Notes: a model not told the origin generated them from the sequence alone. 64,000 nt of DNA from Vibrio chagasii (GCF_002954585.1 NZ_MSCI01000001.1:682001-746000); one strand, 5' to 3'; shown: positions 45,769-55,550, counted from the first letter of the stretch. Made by a program: numbers and translations.

Positions 45769-45848
45769 AATATGATAGGGTTGTAATTTATAAATGCACA
45801 GATGATTTGCTTATGCGAAAACGCATAGCTGTTATGAGGAAAGGTCAA

Positions 45849-46961
45849 ATGGGTGAAGTAACGTCAGAGCAAACTAAACTTGCCGAAACGGCTGTGGCGA
45901 AAGCGAATGTGATAGCCAAAAAGTCTACATTTACCAAGAAGGTTGCTCTCACCAAAAAGCTAGAACAGACTGAAAAACAGATCATCGTGACACAAGGTCA
46001 AACTAAGCAGACTTCACTCGCTGAGGGGAAGTTTCTTTCTTACCAATACAACGACCAAATTTTTGTCCATGGTGGTCGCTGTATCGAACTGGTCGACAGT
46101 AATATCGTATCTACGGCCCACTCCGCTATTTTGATTACTATCCTTCTAGAAGGAAAACTCACCTTTGGCTACGACGATTTGGAGTTCGACCTCGATGCCA
46201 GCAATGGACCACAAGGCGTGGTAGTGAACTTAGCCAAACCAGCCAACTTTAGACGTTCTTTAATTCAAGATAATAAAATGAATAAGATCAATATCTTGGT
46301 TAAACCACAATGGATTAAAACACGTTTGAGTGATCACTGTTCAAGTAAGTCATTCTTAGATTCACACAAGGCTTGTTACGATATTCAGATCAACACTGAC
46401 ATCATTCAACTCGCTAGCAAACTTACAAGCCAAGCAACACCAACCAACTTTCAGGACAAGCTTGTGGTCGAGACACTGACTCAACAGCTACTTGCGCAAA
46501 CCTTGTCTCAAATGCCGCTCCAATGTTGCCAAGAGTGCTCCACTGAAAATATAAACGTTAGCCAAAATAGCACGAATAAAAACAGTGGTTTTGCTGAAAA
46601 CAATAGCCAAGTTAAGGCCGAAAAAGGGTTCGATAATAAGATAGAAGACATCATCAGCTACATTGAAATCAACCTGGATCAGCCGCTCAGCCTTGAAAGT
46701 ATCGCGCGTCGGTTCTCAATGAGTGTCTCCAATTTACAACGCCGCTTTAAGCAGTCTTACAACCTAACCATCAACGGCTATATTCGCCACCGACGCCTAG
46801 ATATCGCACGTTTGCATTTAGAGCGTGGCTTAGTTTCAATCACCGAAGCGGCCTATGAAGCGGGCTATCAACATCCTTCAAACTTCACCAATGCGTTTAA
46901 GAAAGCGTTCGGTGTGCCACCCCATGTGCTTGCTAAACAGTCGGCATCAAGAGTCAATTAG
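45849..46961 (+). CDS. AraC-family regulator adjacent to the TonB receptor
   Basis: A 370-residue AraC regulator. The N-terminal 60 residues are Lys/Thr-rich and of low complexity; a sensor-like region follows (about 60-200), and the C-terminal DNA-binding pair is clear (QPLSLESIARRFSMSVSNLQRRF and GLVSITEAAYEAGYQHPSNFTNAF). It resembles regulators such as PchR/DesR that sense their siderophore and activate the receptor gene. Start at ATG 45849 is supported by AGGAAAGG; the frame is open upstream to 45753. Its end overlaps the LysR gene by four bases. Confidence 0.8.
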   Translation: MGEVTSEQTKLAETAVAKANVIAKKSTFTKKVALTKKLEQTEKQIIVTQGQTKQTSLAEGKFLSYQYNDQIFVHGGRCIELVDSNIVSTAHSAILITILLEGKLTFGYDDLEFDLDASNGPQGVVVNLAKPANFRRSLIQDNKMNKINILVKPQWIKTRLSDHCSSKSFLDSHKACYDIQINTDIIQLASKLTSQATPTNFQDKLVVETLTQQLLAQTLSQMPLQCCQECSTENINVSQNSTNKNSGFAENNSQVKAEKGFDNKIEDIISYIEINLDQPLSLESIARRFSMSVSNLQRRFKQSYNLTINGYIRHRRLDIARLHLERGLVSITEAAYEAGYQHPSNFTNAFKKAFGVPPHVLAKQSASRVN

Positions 46962-47866
46962 CTTTTGCCTTTAGGAGGCGTTGGTTCAATAGCTGGAACA
47001 CACTGCGACAGCTCACTCTTCAGCCAAGTTACGAACAAGTGGCCTGAATCATCTTGATCGCTGTCTTGTGTGAGCAATATGTACTGATGACCAGAAGGTA
47101 CAAAGCCAAACGGCGCGATCAAGCTGCCTCTTTCAATATCATCGGCGACAAGTGGATAAGACCCAAGTGCAATCCCCAACCCATCAACAGCCGCCTGAAA
47201 GCAAAAGTAGAAGTGTGCGAATGTTTGGTTTATTGCTACTTGCGATAAGACCTCGCTGTCTATTGTGTCTTTTGTAATAGACATCCAATGCTCCCACGCA
47301 TCCAGTCGAGTGCTGCTGTGCAATAACTTCATATCACCCAAGTTCTCCTTTATCTTTTGCCAGTATTCGGGAGAACAAACGGGCCCAACCCACTCTTCAA
47401 CTAATGGTGTCTGTTCATAGCTCTCGGTTAGCTCAAAATCATCACGTCGAATTGCCATATCGAGCCCAGTCACATCCAGATTCACAGCCCCACCAGCGGT
47501 TGACAAACGAACATCAATACCCGACTCAGCGTAAAAATCGCCTAAACGAGGCATCAACCAGCGCATGGTTAATGTTGGCTCACACGACACCTCGAGTGCG
47601 TGGTTGTTGAGTCGGTTGAGCTTTTGGATACCTGTGTCCAACGCCTGAAACGCTTGCTCTGTGTAGCCTTTAAGCAACTCACCCTCTTTGGTCAAACACA
47701 CATTGCGACCCTGCTTATAAAACAAAGTTTGTGACAAGTGGCTTTCTAACACCTTGATCTGTTTGCTCACCGCACCATGGGTAATGTTCAACTTTTCTGC
47801 CGCTTCGCTATAACTCATCGAATGCGCGGCGACATGAAAAACATGAAATGCTTTAAGATGCCTCAT
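46958..47866 (-). CDS. LysR-family regulator, GcvA-like
   Basis: A 302-residue LysR regulator: N-terminal helix-turn-helix (SYSEAAEKLNITHGAVSKQIKVLESHL) and a substrate-binding domain. The overall pattern is that of the GcvA subgroup. It is divergent from a LysE-type exporter gene at 47968, so it likely controls that exporter; the effector is unknown. Its 3' end overlaps the AraC gene by four bases, tail to tail. Confidence 0.84.
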   Translation of the reverse strand: MRHLKAFHVFHVAAHSMSYSEAAEKLNITHGAVSKQIKVLESHLSQTLFYKQGRNVCLTKEGELLKGYTEQAFQALDTGIQKLNRLNNHALEVSCEPTLTMRWLMPRLGDFYAESGIDVRLSTAGGAVNLDVTGLDMAIRRDDFELTESYEQTPLVEEWVGPVCSPEYWQKIKENLGDMKLLHSSTRLDAWEHWMSITKDTIDSEVLSQVAINQTFAHFYFCFQAAVDGLGIALGSYPLVADDIERGSLIAPFGFVPSGHQYILLTQDSDQDDSGHLFVTWLKSELSQCVPAIEPTPPKGKS

Positions 47867-47967
47867 ATATGATTTTTTCTCACAGTTTAGTGGATTTCAT
47901 TTCGATTATAGGTAGCAAATAAAAACCATACAATGACGGCTCATCAAATAAGAGAGTTGGAGTATTT

Positions 47968-48579
47968 ATGGAGTGGTTAAGCCTAGCGGTGTTGGGACTA
48001 TTGATTGTAATAAGCCCGGGCGCTGATTTCGTTTTAGTCCTGAAGAATAGTGTTAATCAAGGTAGGCAAGCCGGTATTTGGACAGCGCTAGGGGTAAGCC
48101 TAGCGATTTGTGTTCATATTAGCTATTCAATGCTAGGTATTAGTTACCTAATCTCACAGAATGAGCAACTTTTCGACATCATTCGTTACGCAGGTGCCGC
48201 TTACCTTGTTTACTTAGGAATAAAAGGAATTATAAACGCAGACAGCAAGCTTGCCCCTATGGAAGGAGCTTCGAAGAACATCAGTACTTGGCGCTATTTG
48301 GCACAAGGCTTTTTGTGCAACGTGCTTAACCCTAAAACCATGCTGTTCTTCTTAAGCATTTTTAGCCAAGTCATTTCACCTGACGCTGAAAACCAACATG
48401 TTGCACTCGGTTATGGGCTTTATATGGTTATTCTTCACGGCTTGTGGTTTGGAATTGTCGCAATGTTATTTACTTCGAAGACTTTGCAAAAACACTTGTT
48501 GAAAGCCAAGAAAAGACTCAACCAAGCGTGTGGATTTGGCCTTTTAACATTCGGAGCATTATTAGCAATAAAATCATAA
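47968..48579 (+). CDS. LysE/RhtB family exporter
   Basis: A 203-residue inner-membrane exporter with the LysE signature ISPGADFVLVLKNSVNQGRQAG near the N-terminus, YAGAAYLVYLGIKGI in the middle and CNVLNPKTMLFFLSIFSQV. Five to six membrane segments are seen. AGAGAGTTGGAG gives a ribosome site for ATG 47968. It shares a 100-base divergent region with the LysR gene, a common regulator-exporter layout. Compared with the LysE-type protein at 2928 it is closer to the RhtB subgroup. Confidence 0.86.
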   Translation: MEWLSLAVLGLLIVISPGADFVLVLKNSVNQGRQAGIWTALGVSLAICVHISYSMLGISYLISQNEQLFDIIRYAGAAYLVYLGIKGIINADSKLAPMEGASKNISTWRYLAQGFLCNVLNPKTMLFFLSIFSQVISPDAENQHVALGYGLYMVILHGLWFGIVAMLFTSKTLQKHLLKAKKRLNQACGFGLLTFGALLAIKS

Positions 48580-48627
48580 GCTCTAGTTTCACGATTTTTT
48601 CACTAACCCCTACTTATCATTTTATGG

Positions 48628-48661
48628 AGCATCGTTTTTTATTTTCAACGATGCTTTTTTG
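48628..48661 (+). terminator. terminator after the LysE-type gene
   Basis: AGCATCGTT and AACGATGCT form a 9-bp stem with a 10-base loop followed by a T run. It ends 21 bases before the next gene's GTG. Confidence 0.8.
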
Positions 48662-48681
48662 TTTTCTAAGTTGAGGTAAAC

Positions 48682-49611
48682 GTGCAAAATTTTCGTCAAA
48701 TCGTTGAGCTTTCCAATGCTGTACACCCACATACTAAAGGTTTAAACCGAATTAAGAAGAATCTGCGCTTTACACTATGGGGCGTTATGAACCCTAAGAT
48801 CATTCGCAAAGTGCATCAGCTTAAAGAGAAAAATAATCTCTCAAACCTTCTTGAACAAAATCCTAAAATCTTTGAAAAGCCACTCAAACCATTCATCTGT
48901 ATTGGTATCAAGCCTAAAACACGTGCTTCGTTACTGTATTCTCACTTCGAACTTTTAGAACGAACATTTGGTCCAAACACAGTGCATCTGCACCTTTCTA
49001 ACTTTGAGCTTCTGACCTTTGCAGATCGAAATGGAGATGAGTTTAGGATTGAGACTTTCTCGGGGGAGTCTCGTGAAGGCTCCTTGGGGATCAGACTCGT
49101 CGAAGCCAATACTGGGCTGACTATTTACTCGGTCACCTTCAATATCTCTGATAACAATAGGCAGCGCACCATGCACATCGGCTGTCTACAAGGCACAAAC
49201 AAGCGCATCACCAGTAGCCAGGATAAGATCAAAGAACTAACGCGTTCCTTACACGGGTTAAGGCCAAAGTCACTGATGGTTGAGCTCGCAATTATGTTTG
49301 CGAATTACATGAAAGTTGATGAGATTCTAGCAGTTTCGAATAAAGGTCATATCTACCAAGCGATGCGCTATATCGGATCAAAACGAGGGGCAATCTCGTT
49401 TGATTACAACACACTATGGACTGAAAATGGCGCCTCTTTGGTCGATAAACACTGGTTTTCTTTGCCCACTAAGCCTCTTCGTAAAGACACTGACACATTG
49501 AAAAAGACCAAACGCCGCTTGTACACAAAACGCTATGATTGGCTAAAGGAAACTGAAGAGCAGATCATTTCACGGTTAAACGAAATTAAGTCTGCTCCCA
49601 CCTTACATTAA
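48682..49611 (+). CDS. VirK/YbjX family protein (DUF535)
   Basis: A 309-residue soluble protein of the VirK/YbjX (DUF535) family. Family traits are the FWGVMNP-like turn (RFTLWGVMNPKIIRKV), RASLLYSHFELLE near residue 90, a central LYSVTFN-type strand (TGLTIYSVTFNI) and HIGCLQGTN. VirK in Shigella and YbjX in E. coli affect surface proteins and antimicrobial-peptide resistance, but no mechanism is known. Start is GTG at 48682 with GAGG six bases upstream. Confidence 0.82.
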   Translation: MQNFRQIVELSNAVHPHTKGLNRIKKNLRFTLWGVMNPKIIRKVHQLKEKNNLSNLLEQNPKIFEKPLKPFICIGIKPKTRASLLYSHFELLERTFGPNTVHLHLSNFELLTFADRNGDEFRIETFSGESREGSLGIRLVEANTGLTIYSVTFNISDNNRQRTMHIGCLQGTNKRITSSQDKIKELTRSLHGLRPKSLMVELAIMFANYMKVDEILAVSNKGHIYQAMRYIGSKRGAISFDYNTLWTENGASLVDKHWFSLPTKPLRKDTDTLKKTKRRLYTKRYDWLKETEEQIISRLNEIKSAPTLH

Positions 49612-49628
49612 TTATTAATCGAAGCGCC

Positions 49629-50825
49629 CTACTCGATGATACCCAGCGGCTTGACCATTTCACTATCAGGGAAGATGGTGTTTAGCTGCTCCGTGTTTAT
49701 AGATAGGTGCTCGCCAAGCACGCCTTTTATCACGCCTCGCATGTCAGTGGTTGGTTTGAGGTCTCTCCCTTGATACAAATCCTTTGTGCTTAATCCCGGC
49801 CAGCTTGCGATAACCATCCCTCCAAAAGCATCTGAACTGGATACTCCTGAAGCCTTGTTAGCCATCGCACCACCAGCAACCAACATGACATTACCAGTGC
49901 CGTGGTCGGTGCCTTTTGTGCCATTTTCCTTCGCTGTTCGACCAAATTCACTCGCAGCCATGATCACCGTATTGTTCCAACGTAAGCCTAATGACTCCTT
50001 AAGCGCTGCTAGGCCTGCATCCAGAGTTTTAAGTTGATTGCTTAACCTACCATTTACGCTACCCTGATTAGCGTGGGTATCCCAACCGCCAAGCTCTAAA
50101 GCGGCAATGTTTGGTCCGTTATCGGCAGATAAGATATCTCCTGTTTTACTCATCAATGACTTAAATTGTTTGCCAACGCCTTGGTCACCGACCAACTCAT
50201 CTATCTTCATGACGCTTTCAAAGTTGGCAGACAGCATTTGATCACTCTGGAAAAGCTCTTCAAGCAGCTCGGTTTGTTTATCGCGGGTTTTTAGTCGGTT
50301 TGGATACCAGCTTGCCACGGTAGATTCACCCTGCATGATAAGCGGCAAGCCAGAATCAATCGCAATACCATCGTATTTTTCTGAGCTAAGACTTAGCAAG
50401 CGGTTAAGCCAGCCCTCCTTGTTGTAAGGATCAGAGGTACCATTCTCTAGTATCTTCTGACCATCAAAATGCGAGCGCTCACGATAAGCTGTTGAGCACG
50501 CATGTACAAAACTAAGCTCTTTGTTTTCATACCATTGATGACAGTTTTTAAGCGAAGGGTGTAACCCAAAAAAGCTGTCTAGTCTTAGTAGCTGGCTCTG
50601 CTTCAATCCAATACTTGGCCTTAAACTCAAATAATCTGAATCAGCGTATGGAACCACAACGTTTAGCCCATCCATAGCGCCACGCAATGAGACCCAGATA
50701 AAAATATTCTCTGAGCGTGTTTTGGCAAAACTTGGAAATGGCAACATCGCACTCATACCAACTGCAGCAGCCATTCCCATAAACTGGCGACGATTGATAT
50801 TTTGCAAACCGTTTGTCTTTTTCAT
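49629..50825 (-). CDS. DUF1501 protein with Tat-like signal
   Basis: A 398-residue protein of the DUF1501 family (sulfatase/alkaline-phosphatase-like fold). It begins KKTNGLQNINRRQFMGMAAA, a twin-arginine signal, then shows FIWVSLRGAMDGLNVVVPY, HASTAYRERSHFDGQ, ELGGWDTHANQG and ASEFGRTAKENGTKGTDHGT, the family's conserved acidic and His motifs. It should be exported folded. Start ATG 50825 has AGGAG upstream, 8 bases from the DUF1800 stop, which makes an operon. The enzymatic activity is unknown. Confidence 0.84.
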   Translation of the reverse strand: MKKTNGLQNINRRQFMGMAAAVGMSAMLPFPSFAKTRSENIFIWVSLRGAMDGLNVVVPYADSDYLSLRPSIGLKQSQLLRLDSFFGLHPSLKNCHQWYENKELSFVHACSTAYRERSHFDGQKILENGTSDPYNKEGWLNRLLSLSSEKYDGIAIDSGLPLIMQGESTVASWYPNRLKTRDKQTELLEELFQSDQMLSANFESVMKIDELVGDQGVGKQFKSLMSKTGDILSADNGPNIAALELGGWDTHANQGSVNGRLSNQLKTLDAGLAALKESLGLRWNNTVIMAASEFGRTAKENGTKGTDHGTGNVMLVAGGAMANKASGVSSSDAFGGMVIASWPGLSTKDLYQGRDLKPTTDMRGVIKGVLGEHLSINTEQLNTIFPDSEMVKPLGIIE

Positions 50826-50833
50826 ACCCACTC

Positions 50834-52195
50834 CTAGCGATATTGAAACTGTGGGCTTAACCACAACAGAGAAAGTTGCATGGCTGCACTGTCAGCTTTG
50901 CTTAATACAATTTCGGTGTGTTCATCAATCGCATCGCCGTATAAAGTCGCAATCACTTTATCCACCACGACCTTAGGTTTTTCACCTGAAGTTCTCGCTG
51001 ACTTAATAACAGCCGAAGCAAGTCGATTAGCCACTTGCATACGTTGTGTTAACGCCGACGGGCTGTTGTAATCTCTGTCTTGATCTGACCACCCTGCAGG
51101 TGAACCCGGTTTAAAAGGTGGTTGGCCTAGAGTGTTAAGAGTATTCAGTACTTGTTTTTCGTTAAGTGAAATGTCAGCGCTACGAAGCACGGCAAACAAC
51201 CACTCTTTAGGTGGTCTAAACCGATTAGGCTTAGGCGTACCCGCCTCCTTACTGTTCAGCAACAAACGGTAAATAGGTAACAAATCACCATCGCTTTTTA
51301 GATACTCTGCAACCATCTGTTCCGAAAGTTCTTTAGGCGTATCACCAATAAAATGCTGACAAAGCTTATCAACCAAATGTTCCGCTGTATCTTTATGGGT
51401 AGCTAGCATTTGCAAACACGATTCGCCCTGCAAGACTCCTGACTCGGAATAGGCTTTTCCAAGTAAAGTTATCGCACCCGGTTCGTGTAAATCCGAAGCA
51501 AAGCGAAAACCAGCGTTGGGTGATTTGAACTTTATCCCCCAACCTGAGATCGCCTTGGCCAAAGCAATCACATCCTGTTGGTTATAGGAGCTATCAACGC
51601 CAAGGGTATGGAGCTCTAAAATTTCACGAGCGAGATTTTCATTCAGCCCCTTATCACGACGCTTACCAATTTTTGAGTTTGGTCCAACAGAGAGTTGATT
51701 ATCCAGATAAAGAAGCATGGCCGGATGCTTGGAAGAAGCCATCAGCATATCGCCAAAATTTCCATTCCAATGCTGGCGAATCACGTCGTTTTCAATGCTT
51801 GCGGCTAAGGGCATCAATTTTCGATTATCGACCGAAATGGCAAAGTGATTGCTCCAAAACTGAATAATTCGTTCTTGGAAACCATAGGGTGTTTCAACGC
51901 TTTGCAGGTGGCGAGCTTGAGATTGTTGTCGATAATGAGTTCGAAGAAACGACTGTGCCTCTTTCTTCATTGCTTGCATCTTTTGCTCATCACCCTTGGC
52001 TTGCTTTCGCTGTTCACGATTTTCACCGATAGTTATGAGAATAGATTCGGTTGTAGGTAAAGCTTGAATGGACTGATGAACAAATGGCTTTTTATCCAAC
52101 TGCTCTAAAGGGGAATAATAGGTTTCCTGTCCCAATCTAGGCCCAAAACCAAACCTCTGTTCACCCAAGATTTCTGAAGTTGGGTAATAATTCAT
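50834..52195 (-). CDS. DUF1800 protein
   Basis: A 453-residue protein of the DUF1800 family with RIIQFWSNHFAISVDNRKL, HPAMLLYLDNQLSVGPNS and NENLAREILELHTLGVDSSYNQQDV, which are the family's hallmark blocks. DUF1800 proteins nearly always sit next to DUF1501, as here, suggesting a shared function that is not known. I see no clear signal peptide. Start ATG 52195 is preceded by GAGGGAG at seven bases, better than the start at 52216. Confidence 0.85.
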   Translation of the reverse strand: MNYYPTSEILGEQRFGFGPRLGQETYYSPLEQLDKKPFVHQSIQALPTTESILITIGENREQRKQAKGDEQKMQAMKKEAQSFLRTHYRQQSQARHLQSVETPYGFQERIIQFWSNHFAISVDNRKLMPLAASIENDVIRQHWNGNFGDMLMASSKHPAMLLYLDNQLSVGPNSKIGKRRDKGLNENLAREILELHTLGVDSSYNQQDVIALAKAISGWGIKFKSPNAGFRFASDLHEPGAITLLGKAYSESGVLQGESCLQMLATHKDTAEHLVDKLCQHFIGDTPKELSEQMVAEYLKSDGDLLPIYRLLLNSKEAGTPKPNRFRPPKEWLFAVLRSADISLNEKQVLNTLNTLGQPPFKPGSPAGWSDQDRDYNSPSALTQRMQVANRLASAVIKSARTSGEKPKVVVDKVIATLYGDAIDEHTEIVLSKADSAAMQLSLLWLSPQFQYR

Positions 52196-52335
52196 TGCAC
52201 ACTCCCTCACGCTCAATCTGTTCTAAGTGTAATCGCTTAGTCATCAAGCATAGGGAGCTTTACAAGATTTTACGTTAGATGGGTGTCAGGTGCCTATCAA
52301 GTTACAGACACGCTGTGTTCATTTTGAATGGGTGT

Positions 52336-52785
52336 CTATTTACGCCACATATACACAAACTGATCGTTTTGCGAGGTAATTTCAAAACCAAATCGGAGAT
52401 ACAACTCCCCAACGCGGTTACCTTGCAGATAACACAACTCTACTGGCTTATTAAGCTTTGAAGCGTGGGCTAAACAATCCGTCAAAACTTGGCTTCCAAT
52501 CCCCTTGCCATGATATTCAGGCAGCAAGAAAAATCGACAAAAGTAGAAGTGGTCACCTTTGTCTTGCAGCAACACACTTCCAATGGCTTTGCCTTGAAAT
52601 TCAATAATCTCAGGTCTTTCTTCTTCCCACTCTTCGGCGTGTATATCTCGCTGGACTTGTTCATCCCAACCAAATACGGCTTTGATCGGTTCGAACTCGG
52701 CGGCCTTTTTAAGCTCGAACAGAAATTCATAATCTGATGATTGAGCGGGCCTTGTTGAATACTTCAAAATATCTCCAAAAGTCAC
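52336..52785 (-). CDS. GNAT family acetyltransferase
   Basis: A 149-residue GNAT: FYFCRFFLLPEYHGKGIGSQVLTDCL is a full motif A (HGKGIG) and VELCYLQGNRVGELYLRFGFEITSQND closes the fold. It is a clean small-molecule-type acetyltransferase; the substrate is unknown. First of three consecutive GNAT genes on this strand. Confidence 0.83.
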   Translation of the reverse strand: MTFGDILKYSTRPAQSSDYEFLFELKKAAEFEPIKAVFGWDEQVQRDIHAEEWEEERPEIIEFQGKAIGSVLLQDKGDHFYFCRFFLLPEYHGKGIGSQVLTDCLAHASKLNKPVELCYLQGNRVGELYLRFGFEITSQNDQFVYMWRK

Positions 52786-52809
52786 TAGGGCGTCTTGCTT
52801 AAATAAGGT

Positions 52810-53304
52810 TTATTTAGGGTCTAGTTGATAACGCAATACTTCGTGTCTATCTTGCTCTGAATAAAATGTACTCAAGAACCTACCACCGCACTTCTCAATC
52901 ACTTTCTTCGAAGCGATATTGCCACTTTCACAAGTAATGATAGCGCTTTCTGTTAGCGCATGATGTTGTATCCAAGACAACATATAGCTAGCAACACCTC
53001 GCCCTCTCGCTTGGGGCAAAGTTTCATAGCCTATGTGTCCGATCACGTCATGGATGTAATCAGTCGTTCCATGACGAACTCGAATTACACCAAGGATCTC
53101 GCCACAATCGATACAAAAGTAGGTAGAGGCTGGAGTCCAACCTTCTGGCAAGCCTTCACCTTTAGAATAATCAATACGTCTTTTTAAATAGGCATCACTG
53201 CTATCAGAAATACCAGTGTAGATATCAAGCCCATCTTCAACGCAAGCATTCACATAATGATGAAAGGCCGTTGAATGCGATAAATCGGCTTTGACTATAT
53301 CCAT
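52810..53304 (-). CDS. GNAT family acetyltransferase
   Basis: A 164-residue GNAT with GHIGYETLPQARGRGVASYMLSWI as motif A (RGRGVA) and GNIASKKVIEKCGGRFLS near the end. The middle GVIRVRHGTTDYIHDVIG resembles acetyltransferases with a broad N-terminal substrate arm. Substrate unknown. It lies 24 bases from the previous GNAT gene. Confidence 0.83.
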   Translation of the reverse strand: MDIVKADLSHSTAFHHYVNACVEDGLDIYTGISDSSDAYLKRRIDYSKGEGLPEGWTPASTYFCIDCGEILGVIRVRHGTTDYIHDVIGHIGYETLPQARGRGVASYMLSWIQHHALTESAIITCESGNIASKKVIEKCGGRFLSTFYSEQDRHEVLRYQLDPK

Positions 53305-53349
53305 GTCGTCTTCACTCCTACTTAACGCTTGTCTGACTGTACGCTGAGG

Positions 53350-53772
53350 CTAAGCTAAACGCATGAAGTATTCTTGATGTCCTGTATGTTCATCAGTTCG
53401 TTCGCGAACAATTTCAAAGCCTTGGGAAAGGTAAAATCCAATACTTGCTTGATTCTCTTTGTACACACTCAAAGACAAATTCGGGCGCTGCAGCTTGGCA
53501 TGGGTCATGAGTTGTTTTCCGATACCATACCCCTGCTCTGTTGGGTTCACAAAGATCGCAGCTAATACCCCCTCATGGAGCGAATAAAAACCACGAACTT
53601 GGCCACCGTTCAGATAAACATAGGTTTGTGATGCGGGAAGGTAGATATTACGCATATTGCACACTTGTGACTTCCAAAACTCAGGCGCTATAAAATCATG
53701 CGCCTTTATGGAAGCCTCAAGCCAAATATCTAAAACGGCATCAATGTCGGCTGCTCTGTATTCTCTAATCAT
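53350..53772 (-). CDS. GNAT family acetyltransferase
   Basis: A 140-residue GNAT with AAIFVNPTEQGYGIGKQLMTHA (motif A, QGYGIG) and LSVYKENQASIGFYLSQGFEIV, the motif B region typical of YjaB/PhnO-like enzymes. Substrate unknown. Start ATG 53772. Confidence 0.83.
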   Translation of the reverse strand: MIREYRAADIDAVLDIWLEASIKAHDFIAPEFWKSQVCNMRNIYLPASQTYVYLNGGQVRGFYSLHEGVLAAIFVNPTEQGYGIGKQLMTHAKLQRPNLSLSVYKENQASIGFYLSQGFEIVRERTDEHTGHQEYFMRLA

Positions 53773-53867
53773 TAACTTTTTTACCTAGTGTCATTAATCT
53801 TCTAGAGAGTATGCCGAGAAAGCTAAGTGAAGCATTGAACATTTACGACAATCGCACAAAACATAGA

Positions 53868-54206
53868 TTACTGTTTTTTCACGTACTTCGCGGTCACTAA
53901 CATTTCACCGCCACCATCCAGTTTGCAATCTAACTGATGGTCTTTACCTTCGTTGATGCGGCGAATCACAGCTTTGGTACCAATTTTTAGCACGCTAGAA
54001 CTGCCTTTGACTTTTAAATCTTTGATGAAGGTGACTTTGTCGCCAGTCTCTAACACAACGCCATTGACATCTTTCACTCGCGCAGCTTCTCTTTCCAAGC
54101 GTTCTTCTTCTGGATTCCACTCATAAGCACACTCAGGGCAGATTAAGTTGTTTTGGTCTGGATAAACATATTCAGACTGACATTGCGGGCAAGGAGGTAA
54201 AGACAT
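53868..54206 (-). CDS. yjdM: YjdM/PhnA-type zinc-ribbon protein
   Basis: A 112-residue protein of the YjdM (formerly PhnA) family: N-terminal zinc ribbon [21 protein letters not shown] with four Cys, then the PhnA domain ([30 protein letters not shown]). The family is often annotated in alkylphosphonate use, but no direct role is shown and no phn genes are near. Length matches E. coli YjdM. Confidence 0.88.
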   Translation of the reverse strand: MSLPPCPQCQSEYVYPDQNNLICPECAYEWNPEEERLEREAARVKDVNGVVLETGDKVTFIKDLKVKGSSSVLKIGTKAVIRRINEGKDHQLDCKLDGGGEMLVTAKYVKKQ

Positions 54207-54331
54207 ACGTTACTACTTCATTTAAATGGAATTTATGTTCAATCTTAATGGCTCTTTCCAAGGTTGGCGAGCATAAATCGAATCAATTGCATCAAGATGA
54301 GTTGGTGGTAAGAAAGAGCGGCTCCAAAACG

Positions 54332-54360
54332 AACAAACACAGCAGTGAGCTGTGTTTGTT
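54332..54360 (-). terminator. terminator downstream of the thrE-like gene
   Basis: AACAAACACAGC and GCTGTGTTTGTT form a perfect 12-bp stem with a 5-base loop, 27 bases past the stop at 54387. Confidence 0.75.
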
Positions 54361-54386
54361 TAGAGGGTTCCGATAAGTAAAGCGTC

Positions 54387-55550
54387 TTAACGTTCGACTT
54401 TTGGGGAGTAAATGGAATACGCCGTGATTTGCCCAGCTACGATCGCCGAGAACATAAATAGCGCCGATAAGCCGATGCTCGGAATCGGCAAAATAGACTG
54501 CTCAAATACTGATTGACTGGCACTCACTAGAACACGGCTACCCGGAACTAAGATAATGATTCCTTGCACAATATAGATAGCGCCAGTTAAATCCATTTTC
54601 TTCGCAATCCAAGTACCGTATAAAGTGATCAATACCGTAGTTACCCAGGTACCAACAACCCAACCACTATCAAAACCTAGATAGAATGGTCCCCACATCC
54701 CCAATACTGCAACTGGCAACCCTAACAAAATATCCATAGGTCTTGCATTGAACATTACACCCAATGATGCAGAGATGAGCACTAATCCAGAAATATGCAT
54801 CCAAGTCGGCACAGCATTGGTGTAATCAATGGATACCGCTTGCCCCCACACAGCCTCACCAATATTGAGCCCCATGATGATGCCGACAAACAATTTTATC
54901 AGTGTTAAGGCACTCTGACCTAGTAAACTGGTACCAGAGACTAAATCGTTAAAAGCCAAACACTCTAATGCATTAGCTATAGATAACCCGGGGACAAACA
55001 AAACGATCGAGGCAATACACAACGCCCATACCGGAATTGGTAGCCCTGTGCTTGCCAAGAATGCCACAGCAATACCGGTTAACAGTGCAGAGATGAATTC
55101 AACCGCAATCGCGCGGCGTGAATGAAGAATTTGCTGACATACCCAAACCATCAAGCCAAGTAGCGCAGAAAAGCCTACAGCTTCCAAAGTACTGCCGACC
55201 AGCATTAGATACGCTGGTGGAATCCCCATATTAGCCAGTGCAATAACCCATTTAGAGTAACCCACTGGCTCTGGGACTGGTTCACTGCTTGGTTGATTAA
55301 TACGAATGATGGTATTTGCCAACAAACTCAGGTTGATTGAAGCTGGCTTTAGACGTTTGAGAATAACGGCATTGTTATCGTCTGGAAATTGATAATTAAT
55401 CGCGGTCGGTGTTGCTTGAATCATTACATCTACACCATGCTTTTTAGCATAATACTGTGTATATTTTTCAAGCTTATAAGGGGCACAGCCACTGCGGTGA
55501 AGTGTATCGCCAATTTCAACTATTTTGTTAATTCGGTACTGAGAAGGCAT
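54387..55550 (-). CDS. ThrE-type threonine/serine exporter
   Basis: A 387-residue membrane protein with a ThrE layout: an N-terminal soluble domain (INKIVEIGDTLHRSGCAPYKLEKY), about ten hydrophobic segments, and a C-terminal ThrE_2 part. Conserved spots are VLFVPGLSIANALECLAFNDLVSG and LVPGSRVLVSASQSVFEQSI. In E. coli the two halves are separate proteins (YjjP/YjjB) that export amino acids or small acids; here they are fused. I chose ATG at 55550; an in-frame TTG at 55655 would add 35 residues without a ribosome site. Confidence 0.78.
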   Translation of the reverse strand: MPSQYRINKIVEIGDTLHRSGCAPYKLEKYTQYYAKKHGVDVMIQATPTAINYQFPDDNNAVILKRLKPASINLSLLANTIIRINQPSSEPVPEPVGYSKWVIALANMGIPPAYLMLVGSTLEAVGFSALLGLMVWVCQQILHSRRAIAVEFISALLTGIAVAFLASTGLPIPVWALCIASIVLFVPGLSIANALECLAFNDLVSGTSLLGQSALTLIKLFVGIIMGLNIGEAVWGQAVSIDYTNAVPTWMHISGLVLISASLGVMFNARPMDILLGLPVAVLGMWGPFYLGFDSGWVVGTWVTTVLITLYGTWIAKKMDLTGAIYIVQGIIILVPGSRVLVSASQSVFEQSILPIPSIGLSALFMFSAIVAGQITAYSIYSPKVER

